Of a stretch of DNA of 14,138 bases, positions 1 to 6,109 are shown piece by piece. The DNA is from an uncultured Clostridium sp. (GTDB taxonomy: Bacteria > Bacillota > Clostridia > TANB77 > CAG-508): contig USOM01000006.1 of the NCBI GenBank assembly GCA_900556345.1, forward strand, positions 1 to 14,138, read 5' to 3'. A model generated the notes under the pieces. The model worked only from the letters and a program-made list of their open reading frames with translations. It did no database searches and was not told the DNA's origin. The translations under genes and the position numbers were made by a program. The stretch's first letter is position 1; the number at the start of each line of letters is the position of its first letter.

Positions 1-529
1 ATACTTATTTAGCTTAGTGGTACATTCATCTCGCTTTGCTTTATATTCCTTTATTAAGTTTTCATCTATGCAATTCTTAGCTTATTTCTGTATTTTTGTC
101 TTAAATTAGTAACATTTTCAATATCTTTTTCAGTTTGTGAAATATAAAATACAAAAAGTACATCAATTCCACTCATTTTACTAATATCTTTTAAATTTCT
201 TTTATATTTATAACCTTTATATTTTGTATAATCCTTTTTTGGTTTTATCAATTTATAATATTCATCTTGCACATAACATGGATTTTGAAAAACTCTTTCT
301 GCAATATTTTTCGGCAAAATATTACCATTTCTTCATAAGCTGTTTTTGCTTTACAGTTTATTCCTGTTACATACATAGTCTTTTCATTTTTATAAATAGT
401 TTTCTCATCATTTTCTGCATATCTCAAGACTTGTTTTAAGTCTGAAAATGTTGTCTTTTCTTGATTTTTTGCATAGCTTATTACTCGAGATATACTATCT
501 TTAATTGCCCATATTTTTGTTGTTGCCAT
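1..529 (-). pseudogene. Relaxase (mobilization nuclease) remnant, frameshifted and open to the left edge
   Basis: The N-terminus, starting MATTKIWAIKDSISRVISYA and followed by a YAENDEKT-type segment and a VTGINC segment, resembles relaxases of clostridial mobilizable elements, which nick at oriT and start DNA transfer. I prefer the ATG at 529 because a GGAG lies about 9 bases upstream; an in-frame ATG at 538 overlaps that site. After about 85 residues the frame is lost. Near 317 a second frame (66-317) continues with a lysine- and tyrosine-rich stretch and an IDVLFVFYI segment, which I read as the relaxase C-terminal region, so most of the catalytic middle is missing. That frame stops at 66. 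A third frame (roughly 1-78) stays open to the window edge with a charged, coiled-coil-like sequence. This is a decayed gene with at least two lesions. The N-terminal identity is fairly secure; the assignment of the C-terminal pieces is inference. Confidence 0.6.
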
Positions 530-614
530 CGACATCATCTCCGTTTTTATAATTATAAATACCTAGAAAATCACTTTGCATTTTTGTTATTTTCTCTTTT
601 ATTTCTTCATTCAT
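501..614 (-). CDS. Possible 37-residue protein overlapping the relaxase start
   Basis: A short frame of 37 codons starts at an ATG 10 bases after a strong GGAGG (625-629) and ends with TAA inside the relaxase reading frame, overlapping it by 29 bases. It begins MNEEIKEKITKMQSDF and has no domain I recognise. The strong ribosome site and the overlap suggest translational coupling to the relaxase. It may be the truncated remnant of a longer accessory mobilization gene, or only a leader peptide. Confidence 0.35.
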   Translation of the reverse strand: MNEEIKEKITKMQSDFLGIYNYKNGDDVDGNNKNMGN

Positions 615-659
615 TACAACATTACCTCCTTCTTTTAATGAATATAGAAAGACACTATA

Positions 660-710
660 AATGATTGTCTTATGGCTTTAGCCATTAGAAATCATTATAT
701 GCGTAACGCA
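660..710. repeat. Nested inverted repeats upstream of the relaxase (possible oriT remnant)
   Basis: Arms at 660-666 and 690-696 (AATGATT/AATCATT) enclose an inner hairpin at 672-676 and 681-685 (ATGGC/GCCAT). A small palindrome, TGCGTaACGCA, follows at 700-710. They lie about 130-180 bases upstream of the relaxase start, where transfer origins of mobilizable elements are commonly found. No nick site can be identified by eye, so the oriT role is inference; the repeats themselves are plain in the sequence. Confidence 0.4.
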
Positions 711-752
711 AAAAAGTGCCACATAGCATATTGTTTTAGCTATTGACACTTT
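710..752 (-). terminator. Rho-independent terminator after the small hypothetical gene
   Basis: Arms at 739-752 and 713-727 pair as AAAGTGTCAATAGC with GCTATGTGGCACTTT, with small bulges. On the minus strand the hairpin is followed by six T (710-715). It lies about 110 bases beyond the stop of the hypothetical gene at 863 and would insulate it from the relaxase remnant. The stretch 753-862 between them is very AT-rich; I see no convincing promoter in it. Confidence 0.6.
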
Positions 753-862
753 AAAGTTTTTATTTATTGTTTTAACTATCTCTATTTTTTCTTTTAAACA
801 TAATTAATAAATCAATATAGTACAATTTTTTTAAAACTCTAAAATATCAATGTTTTGACTTG

Positions 863-1129
863 CTATGTTATGTATTCATTAAATTTTGATAGTTGATATT
901 TATTTTCCAAACTATCTATGTAAAAGTAATCTTGCTCATTAAAGAATAAGTACAGCTTATCTTTAATAATTACTCTGTGTGGCTCTACATACGCTAAATT
1001 AGTATGTTCCACAATTCTTAAGGTACCATTGATAATTTCTGGTTTAACCTTTTTCATTTTGCAAGTCCATTCAATTTTAGAGAGTAATTCTTTACTCATA
1101 TTGATTTCTTTTTTAATTATATGTAACAT
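863..1129 (-). CDS. Small hypothetical protein (88 aa)
   Basis: I do not recognise this family. The protein starts MLHIIKKEINMSKELLSKIE and contains WTCKMKK, a VEPHRVIIKDKLYLFF segment that looks like beta strands, and ends near KFNEYIT. No membrane segment or signal peptide is visible. The ATG at 1129 is preceded by GAAGGAGG about 13 bases upstream and by a weaker GGTGG closer in. An alternative start is the Met at 1099, which lacks a good ribosome site. A TTG at 1156 overlaps the ribosome site itself and is unlikely. The gene follows directly on the group II intron debris and has its own downstream terminator, so it looks like an independent accessory gene of the mobile region. Confidence 0.55.
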   Translation of the reverse strand: MLHIIKKEINMSKELLSKIEWTCKMKKVKPEIINGTLRIVEHTNLAYVEPHRVIIKDKLYLFFNEQDYFYIDSLENKYQLSKFNEYIT

Positions 1130-1152
1130 AATACCACCAAAACCTCCTTCTT

Positions 1153-1953
1153 TCAATACTTTTGGTCAATCGAGTAGAGTAGAAATTTCCATTGTTTCCA
1201 AATAATTGCCCTAATTCTTGCACGTAAGTGTTCATCTGTCTCTTTGAGTATTGACTTTTAGTTTTAACTTATTTTCAATATATTTAGTTATTGATGCCAT
1301 TAATCTATTTGCTGCCTTTTCACTTTTAACTAATATTATTGTATCGTCTGCATATCTTGTGAAACATAATTTTCTTGCTTCTAATTCTTTGTTGAGTAAA
1401 TTTAGCATTATGTTTGATAATAATGGCGATAATGGTCCTCCTTGTGGTGTTCCTATTGTTGTTTCTTCATAGTTACCTTTTATCATTACTCCTGCTTTAA
1501 GAAACTTATTGACTAATGAAACCACATTGCCGTCTTTTACTACATCACTTACAAGTCTTAATAATCTGTCGCGTGGCACATTATCAAAGAATTTTTCTAG
1601 GTCGATGTCTACTATCCATTCATATCCGTCATTCATATATTCTAGTGCTTTAATTATAGCTTGCTGACAACTTCTTTTTGGTCTAAATCCATAACTGGCT
1701 TTGGTATTTCTACTCTACGCACTGGTTGTGGTTGATATTTACGATTATATAATTGCCATACAATGGTAGCTTTATTTTGTCTTATGTATTCTGCTGTTTC
1801 CTCAATTGATAAATCATCAATTCCACTTGCTCCTTTATTTGCTTTAACATTTTTAAAGGCTTCATTTAAATTGTTTCGGTCAAGTATTTTCGTAATAATA
1901 TCTTCTTTCATAGCTTGTCTACTTCCTTTCTTTTCGTTATCTTGCAATATCAT
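1153..1953 (-). pseudogene. ltrA: Group II intron reverse transcriptase/maturase, internally deleted
   Basis: This is the protein that helps a group II intron splice and insert into DNA. Three intact-looking pieces lie in order but in different frames. The first (1953 to about 1700) has LDRNNLNEAF, NKGASGID and RRVEIPKP. The second (about 1700-1250) runs from SYGFRPKRS through MNDGYEWIVDIDLEKFFD and GTPQGGPLSPLLSN to the catalytic RYADD, then KLKLKVN. The third (about 1240-1153) has LKETDEHLRARIRAIIWKQWK from the maturase domain. Between IPKP and SYGFRP roughly 40 residues normally present are missing, and between KLKVN and LKETDEH a larger block including much of the thumb domain is missing. 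Both junctions also change frame. YADD is intact, but the protein cannot be functional. The start at 1953 is the first Met of the open frame; a Met at 1911 has a better ribosome site (GAAAGGAAG). Confidence 0.85.
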
Positions 1954-2399
1954 CTTTTGGATTACCCATTTAAGATACGCTTAAACCTCTCATCTTTATT
2001 TATTCTGATTAATTGCAAGAGATTTCAAGACTTCCATAGTCTTATAATTTGTTCAGTCCTTCGGAATAAAATTCCTATTATGACCTCTGCTGACTTCCTA
2101 TAATTCGTTGTTACTACTTATTCGTTTATAGGACCTCACAGGATAAGTCATAACTCTTTCCTCGCTTACTCTCTTGATTTACCCATTAGATTTACGTTTG
2201 TCTTTTGGACTTTGTTGTGTTTTGGCAACTTATCCGTCTAATAAGCCTTAATATCAAGTTCTTGTTCATAGAGCCACGATTTCGCTATTGCTTCTTTTCA
2301 CATTCCATTACTGGTTTATGCTTTGCAAGTTGCTATCGAGTTCGCAACAAATACGCCTCTTGGGACTTTCACCCTAGATTTATGACATGCCCGTCATAC
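1153..2399 (-). mobile_element. Group II intron remnant inserted directly after a terminator
   Basis: The intron RNA part fills 1954-2399, upstream of the reverse transcriptase. Typical bacterial group II segments are visible on the minus strand: GGGTGAAAGTCCC (2362-2374) in domain I, and near the reading frame GCAGAGGTCATA followed by a GGAAT/ATTCC hairpin (2063-2075) and GAAGGACTGAAC (2051-2062). The likely 5' end is GTATGACGGGC at 2399, abutting the T-run of a terminator hairpin; insertion after terminators is the habit of class IIC introns. GTATG departs from the usual GTGYG start. I could not find a domain V or a 3' boundary after the maturase fragment, so the 3' end appears lost and the element should be immobile. 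The subclass is inference. Confidence 0.75.
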
Positions 2400-2447
2400 A
2401 AAATAGAGGTACGCTTTCAAGTACCCCTATTTATATTATATATGGTG
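2400..2447 (-). repeat. 48-bp direct repeat, copy B (terminator duplicate)
   Basis: This copy matches 3125-3172 with only three differences. Twenty-nine consecutive bases, starting with CACCATATATAATATAAA on the minus strand, are identical. It contains a hairpin (2401-2432; AAATAGGGGTAC paired with GTACCTCTATTT) and a four-T tail. Two of the three changes relative to the other copy fall in the stem and keep or strengthen pairing, so it still looks like a terminator. The group II intron starts at the next base. No tRNA can be folded immediately upstream of this copy. Confidence 0.85.
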
Positions 2448-2449
2448 CG

Positions 2450-2548
2450 TTAGCGGAGAACGTATTCGAAAAACGCCTCACACAAAAGTACCTTATTATC
2501 CGTTTCAAAATCAATTATAGCAATAGTTTCAAAGATATTCTTTTTCAC
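2450..2548 (-). pseudogene. Possible 5' fragment of a DnaQ-like exonuclease
   Basis: A 32-codon frame starting with GTG reads KKNIFETIAIIDFETDNKV, then LLCEAFFEYVLR and stop. The stretch IAIIDFET resembles the first exonuclease motif of the DEDD family (hhDxET), but nothing after it fits the family, and there is no ribosome site. It ends three bases before repeat copy B. It could be a gene end cut off at the repeat junction, or a chance resemblance. Confidence 0.2.
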
Positions 2549-2561
2549 TAATTTCTTGTTT

Positions 2562-2750
2562 CTAGTTTATAACACTATAATAAACTTGTACTATATCTTC
2601 CTGTTCTCTTACTATTTTTTCAAGTTTTAATTTATTTTCAAAATAATTACCTTTAAACAGTGGTATTCCTTTATTTAATACAAATGGATTATAATTTAAA
2701 ATAATGTTATCTACTATTAAATTTTTAAATAAAAACTTTAAATTTAGCAT
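2562..2750 (-). CDS. Possible small protein (62 aa) overlapping the endonuclease gene
   Basis: This frame overlaps the last 26 bases of the endonuclease gene in another frame. It begins MLNLKFLFKNLIVDNIILNY and is rich in Asn, Lys and Ile, with NPFVLNKG and a charged C-terminal part. I recognise no domain, and the start has no clear ribosome site, so expression would rely on coupling to the upstream gene. It could be non-coding AT-rich DNA. Confidence 0.3.
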   Translation of the reverse strand: MLNLKFLFKNLIVDNIILNYNPFVLNKGIPLFKGNYFENKLKLEKIVREQEDIVQVYYSVIN

Positions 2751-3108
2751 ATTTTTCGCACAAACTTAAAGTACTTGAATTAACTATTTGATTTTTTGGA
2801 ATTAAATACATTTCTCTAATTTCTGTTAATATAAAAATTAACTCTACACCTGTCTCAATTACAGTCTTATACGTTTTTCCTTTTGTTCCTCCACAGCTTT
2901 TTAATGCAACTTGATAATTCCCACCTTTTCCTATACAGCCTGTTGCTTTTACTTGTACTCTTTGTAAAATTCCATTTTTCTCAACAATTAAATCATAATC
3001 TTGAGTATCGTTTAATGGAATCGACACTGTATAACCCTTTGTGGAAAAATACGCTATTGCCATACCTAATCCACAATTTCCTTTTTGTTTATTTGTATTA
3101 AAATACAT
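2725..3108 (-). CDS. Group I intron-associated PD-(D/E)XK homing endonuclease
   Basis: The 127-residue protein matches the small PD-(D/E)XK endonuclease family whose known member I-Ssp6803I is encoded in a cyanobacterial tRNA-fMet group I intron and cuts intronless copies of that gene. Visible features are KGNCGLGMAIAYFSTKGYTV (residues 9-28), SIPLNDTQDYDLIV with the likely catalytic Asp39, and RVQVKAT with Gln52-x-Lys54 as the E/Q-x-K part. IFILTEIREMYLIP (91-104) fits the late beta strands. Full length for the family. The ATG at 3108 follows a GAGGTGAT ribosome site that starts right after the T-run of the tRNA terminator. Unusually, the gene sits outside the intron, 59 bases past the tRNA 3' end, so its transcript would come from terminator readthrough or an unseen promoter. 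Family membership is recognition by motif; its target in the tRNA-Tyr gene is inference. Confidence 0.8.
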   Translation of the reverse strand: MYFNTNKQKGNCGLGMAIAYFSTKGYTVSIPLNDTQDYDLIVEKNGILQRVQVKATGCIGKGGNYQVALKSCGGTKGKTYKTVIETGVELIFILTEIREMYLIPKNQIVNSSTLSLCEKYAKFKVFI

Positions 3109-3121
3109 TTATAATCACCTC

Positions 3122-3157
3122 AAAAAAATAGAGATACTCTTTTAAGTACCCCTATTT
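3122..3157 (-). terminator. Rho-independent terminator of tRNA-Tyr
   Basis: AAATAGGGGTACT pairs with AGTATCTCTATTT around a six-base loop, 10 bases past the tRNA CCA end, followed by seven T on the minus strand (3122-3128). It is also the core of direct repeat copy A. Confidence 0.8.
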
Positions 3158-3172
3158 ATATTATATATGGTG
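3125..3172 (-). repeat. 48-bp direct repeat, copy A (tRNA 3' tip plus terminator)
   Basis: This partner of 2400-2447 begins on the minus strand with the last five tRNA bases (CACCA) and runs through the terminator hairpin into its T-tail. The start-to-start distance between copies is 725 bases, and the endonuclease gene lies between them. A direct repeat beginning at a tRNA 3' tip is what integration or segment duplication at a tRNA gene leaves behind. Confidence 0.85.
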
Positions 3173-3474
3173 GGCAGAGATGGATTCGAACCATCGTACG
3201 CTCTCGCGGCCAGATTTCTTACTACTATAGTTTTCACTACCATTTTAAATGTTTGTAGTCTGGACTTTCTCTTTATCTTTTTCAAGATACCAGGTATAAA
3301 GTCTCTACACTCGGAAATTTCTTTCCTAGCTCGGGATTATCATCAGCTTAACCTGTTAAGACTTCCCCGAATTAGCCTAGTTATCATCATATAATCACTT
3401 ATATGAGCTGCAAATTTAGGTGTTCGTTACCAAAGACCACAGTCTGGTGCCATTAACCACTCGACCACCTGCCC
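3168..3474 (-). tRNA. tRNA-Tyr (GUA), interrupted by a group I intron
   Basis: The 5' exon is 3439-3474 and the 3' exon 3168-3217; joined they give an 86-nt class II tRNA. Acceptor GGGCAGG pairs with TCTGCCC (one G-U), followed by A and an encoded CCA. The D stem is GTCG/TGGC. The anticodon stem CCAGA/TCTGG closes only when exon 1 meets exon 2, giving the loop CTGTAAA with anticodon GTA (Tyr). The variable arm CGC-GAGA-GCG is long, as expected for bacterial tRNA-Tyr. The T arm is GATGG-TTCGAAT-CCATC. Read without splicing, the anticodon stem cannot form, which is the key evidence for the intron. Promoter and terminator flank the gene. Confidence 0.93.
3218..3438 (-). ncRNA. Group I self-splicing intron (221 nt) in the tRNA-Tyr anticodon loop
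   Basis: The intron follows a T (CTGT|) and ends in G before AAATCTGG, as group I introns do, and splits the anticodon between positions 35 and 36. Helices on the minus strand: P2 TCATATAA-GTGA-TTATATGA (3387-3406); P3 ACTAGG (3376-3381) with CCTGGT (3289-3294); P4 TCGGG (3366-3370) with CCCGA (3331-3335); P5 CTTAA/TTAAG; P6 GGAAA-GAAA-TTTCC; P7 GACT (3300-3303) with AGTC (3263-3266), preceded by the R-like GTGTAGAGACT; P8 ATCTT-GAAA-AAGAT; P9 with a TAGT-GAAA-ACTA hairpin. A GCAG at 3408-3411 could be the internal guide pairing with CTGT, closing with a U-G pair. Small size and core sequences resemble the IC3 introns of cyanobacterial tRNA-Leu and proteobacterial tRNA-Arg. It encodes no protein. 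Confidence 0.93.
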
Positions 3475-3502
3475 AAATATGCTTTCCTCAAGCACGTTTC
3501 CT

Positions 3503-3531
3503 ATTATAAATGTTATCGCAAAATTTGTCAA
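3503..3531 (-). promoter_or_regulatory. Consensus sigma-A promoter of the tRNA-Tyr gene
   Basis: TTGACA (3526-3531) and TATAAT (3503-3508) are both perfect matches, with an exact 17-base spacer. Transcription should start near 3496, about 22 bases before the tRNA 5' end. Confidence 0.9.
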
Positions 3532-3611
3532 TACTTTTTTCATTTTTTCTTTAAAAATTTTTTCACCCAAGAAACTTTCTTATCAGCCTCATTTTCATTA
3601 ACAAAAAATGC

Positions 3612-3690
3612 CCCAAAAAGAACCGGTCCCAATGGGACATTTTTCGCAAAAAGAACCGTCCCCAATCAGAAAAGAACTGTTCCTATTCAG
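3612..3690. repeat. Three degenerate repeat units (AAAAAGAACCGTCCCCAAT type)
   Basis: Units at about 3612-3635, 3646-3669 and 3669-3690 share the plus-strand pattern AAAAGAACNGTNCC-AATNNG. The first also contains the palindrome GGTCCCAATGGGACA. The units are much richer in G and C than their surroundings. I recall similar GGGGACGGTTC-type intergenic units in clostridial genomes. They lie between the sugar kinase stop and the tRNA promoter; a role in transcript ends is possible but unproven. Confidence 0.6.
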
Positions 3691-3696
3691 AAAAAA

Positions 3697-4594
3697 TCAC
3701 AACTGACTTGCTCCTATAATACCTGCATCATTACCAAACTCTGCAACCCTAAGTACAATATCATCTCTTTTATTAAACAACAAATTAGAATTAAGTAATC
3801 TCCCCTTTAATTTATCCAAAAGCATATAATCATACCTTGCAAAACCTCCGCCAATAACAATACAGTCAGGCTCAAAGATGTTTATAAGGTTAGATATACC
3901 AATAGCTAAATCATTAATGTATTCATCTATAATATCTGATATTTTATCCATAGAAGAATCAATTATCTTTCTAAGCTCTGGGCCGGGGGATGTCGTGTGA
4001 TAGATTTAGTCTATCAATTACTTTGTTCTTAAAAGCTAAAATTCCACCATAAGTTTCAAAACATCCTCTTTTACCACATCTGCATTGCAAGCCATCTGAT
4101 TTTATTATTACATGTCCTATCTCATAGCCTTCTGTACAATCACTTTTCATTAGTGTTCCGTGATATATAAAAGCTCCACCTATTCCTGTTCCTAATGTTA
4201 AGAATATTATGTTATTATATTGTTTTATGTTTCCGTATTTATATTCTGCAAGAGCTGCACATTTGGCATCATTTTTTATATGTACAGATAAACCTGTTTT
4301 TGTTTCTAGTTCTGTTTTTATATCATAATTTTCAACTCCTAAATTAACAGACCTTAAAATAACTCCATTTGATATTGCTCCTGCCATTCCTAATCCAAAT
4401 TCTAGCAGGTCATATTTTTGCTTTAATTCCCTTAGTGTGTCTACAATATATCTTATTGCAACAGGTAAAACATTTTCTTTTTCCTTTACTGTATAATCTT
4501 TTTCAAATTGTTCTAATATTTTTCCCTCGTTATTTACAACTCCTATTGCTACGTGGCTTCCACCTAAATCTATTCCTACATTTATATTACTCAT
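3697..4594 (-). pseudogene. ROK-family sugar kinase (glucokinase-like), split by a one-base frameshift
   Basis: ROK kinases phosphorylate sugars such as glucose or N-acetyl sugars with ATP. The protein shows the N-terminal phosphate-binding VGIDLGGSHVAIGVV, the catalytic NDAKCAALAEYKYG (Asp in ND), LGTGIGGAF, and the ROK zinc signature with EIGHVII and CRCGKRGCFE. The frame then ends at about 3972, while the rest (SSMDKISDIIDEY through IVIGGGFARYD to GIIGASQL) continues in another frame. Removing one base from the G5 run at 3985-3989 joins them as NLSHDIPGPELRKIID and gives about 298 residues, normal for the family. I chose the ATG at 4594 (MSNINVGIDLGG); an AAAGGA lies 12 bases upstream, and in-frame ATGs at 4606 and 4624 fit the family less well. 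Without further data I cannot tell whether this is a real lesion, slippage or a sequence error. The exact sugar is unknown. Confidence 0.88.
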
Positions 4595-4690
4595 ATTTAT
4601 TTTCATTCCTTTCCCAAAGGACACAAACTAGAATGAATAAATTTCCAGTTTTTGGATATTATTCAAACGTTCCCTCAAATAGACAAAATA

Positions 4691-4733
4691 CACAAAAAGG
4701 AAAAGGTGCTTTTACACCAATTCCTCCTTTGTG
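4691..4733 (-). terminator. Possible terminator at the end of the pilus operon
   Basis: An imperfect hairpin lies between the pilC stop and the kinase gene: CACAAA (minus 4728-4733 side) with TTTGTG, then GGAA/TTCC and GGTG/CACC around a short loop, with small internal loops. On the minus strand it leads into TTTTTGTGTATTTT. The position suits the end of the pil transcript, but the stem is interrupted and the T-run is poor. Confidence 0.4.
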
Positions 4734-4751
4734 TGTTAAAATTCAATTTTT

Positions 4752-6098
4752 TTATAAGTACGCATCGAACAAGAAATTTCCCATATAAACTTGAATCATT
4801 GGTACAACTACAACTACTACGAAGAAAATTAAAACTACACCAACTATAGAATACATAACCTGTGGTAAAGTTTTCATAATAGCTTCCATTGTATTGTCAA
4901 TATCAATTTCCATATATTCCACCAATTTTTCCATCATCTCAGAAAGATCTGTTTGCATACCTATTTTAAGCATCTCTGTAATCATTGATGATGCTAATCC
5001 TGATCTCTCGAATGGTTCTATCCAAGATTGACCAATTAAGATATTTTTTAGTGCATTTTCTACTATTGATAGCATTACATAGTTACTAACAACGTTTTTA
5101 CTAACATCTAAGGCTTCTTGTATTCTCATTCCATTTTTTAAGTTCAAAAGCATTGCCTTCATAAGTCTTGAAAAATCAAGAGAGAATATCAATTTACCAA
5201 ATATAGGCATTGTATATTTAAAATAGTGATACCTATACTTTCCTTTAGGTGTTTGTATATAAAGAATTATTCCTGCTACTATTCCTACAATTATCATAGT
5301 CGGTATTGGCCAATATTTCAGCATTGCATTTACAACTCCTTGGAACCATATTGTTATTCCTGGTAGTTTAGCCGATGTTCCAACTTCCTCAAATACTTTA
5401 TCAACTTGTGGTAATGCATATAAGGTTCCAACAAATAGCATTACTATTAATAAAGCAAATTGTGCAATATTTGGAATAAGTATTCCTTTTAATTTTTTTG
5501 TTATTTTAGCAGAACTATCTAGGTATTCAATTGCTTGTAATAATGCATTTTCAAGCGACCCCGAAAGCTCTCCAACTCTTATCATATTTATGTATATATA
5601 TGGAAATATATTTGAATAATATTCCATTGTTTTGTACATATAATCTCCGGCTTCTACACCAGCTAGAATATCTTCTAGTATTTCTACAAGGGTTAGATTT
5701 TCTGTACTGTCTATTATTGTAGTTAGTGCGTGAACATTATTAAAGTTTGCTTTTTTTAGTAGATAGAAGTTTTGTGTAAATATTGATATATCTCTTTCTG
5801 TTACTTTATCTTCAGTTCCTAAGTATTTATTTATTTTGTCTTTTACAGAAAGTTTTCTTCTATTATCATTTAAAATAACGGTAGTATTAACATTTTCCAA
5901 TACGTCTTGTATGTCTGAAATATTTCTTTTCTTTTTTTTCAAGACTTTGGTTCTTTTTGCATTTCTTTGTTGTATAGAAATTGGATGTAATCCATTTTCT
6001 TTTAGTTTATTTACTAATGTTAGTCTGTTTCCTTCTTCAACCTTATTTGAAACAATTCTTCCATCATCAGTTAAAGCTCTATAGTAAAATGTTGCCAT
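4752..6098 (-). CDS. pilC: Type IV pilus inner-membrane platform protein PilC
   Basis: PilC/GspF proteins form the membrane platform that couples the cytoplasmic motors PilB and PilT to the growing or shrinking pilus. The 448-residue length is normal for the family. The N-terminus MATFYYRALTDDGRIVSNKV is the family hallmark. Two T2SF-type repeats follow, the first containing IRVGELSGSLENAL (about 175-190) and the second KIGMQTDLSEMMEKLVEYME. Membrane segments are visible at about 205-225 (FALLIVMLFVGTLYAL), 260-280 (IIVGIVAGIILYI) and near the C-terminus (VGVVLIFFVVVVVVP). A lysine-rich insertion lies at about 48-60. The strong GGAAGGAGG ribosome site is 36 bases from the ATG, with a hairpin between them. 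The gene follows pilT by 56 bases and is the last in the operon. Confidence 0.92.
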   Translation of the reverse strand: MATFYYRALTDDGRIVSNKVEEGNRLTLVNKLKENGLHPISIQQRNAKRTKVLKKKKRNISDIQDVLENVNTTVILNDNRRKLSVKDKINKYLGTEDKVTERDISIFTQNFYLLKKANFNNVHALTTIIDSTENLTLVEILEDILAGVEAGDYMYKTMEYYSNIFPYIYINMIRVGELSGSLENALLQAIEYLDSSAKITKKLKGILIPNIAQFALLIVMLFVGTLYALPQVDKVFEEVGTSAKLPGITIWFQGVVNAMLKYWPIPTMIIVGIVAGIILYIQTPKGKYRYHYFKYTMPIFGKLIFSLDFSRLMKAMLLNLKNGMRIQEALDVSKNVVSNYVMLSIVENALKNILIGQSWIEPFERSGLASSMITEMLKIGMQTDLSEMMEKLVEYMEIDIDNTMEAIMKTLPQVMYSIVGVVLIFFVVVVVVPMIQVYMGNFLFDAYL

Positions 6099-6109
6099 TA
6101 ATTCAGTTT

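Noticed and set aside
2205..2453. An 82-codon plus-strand frame
   Set aside because: It runs through group II intron domain I and the terminator repeat on the opposite strand, so it is explained by structural RNA.
2434..2520. A second tRNA ending in CACCA just before repeat copy B
   Set aside because: The TTCGAAT-like stretch is at the wrong distance from the CCA, the G before TTC is missing, and no T stem or acceptor pairing can be made.
3167..3394. A 75-codon plus-strand reading frame over the tRNA region
   Set aside because: It lies antisense to the tRNA exons and group I intron; its start and much of its length are explained by structured RNA, and there is no ribosome site.
3612..3690. 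A CRISPR array
   Set aside because: Only three diverged units with unequal spacing (one pair with no spacer), no leader and no cas genes nearby.
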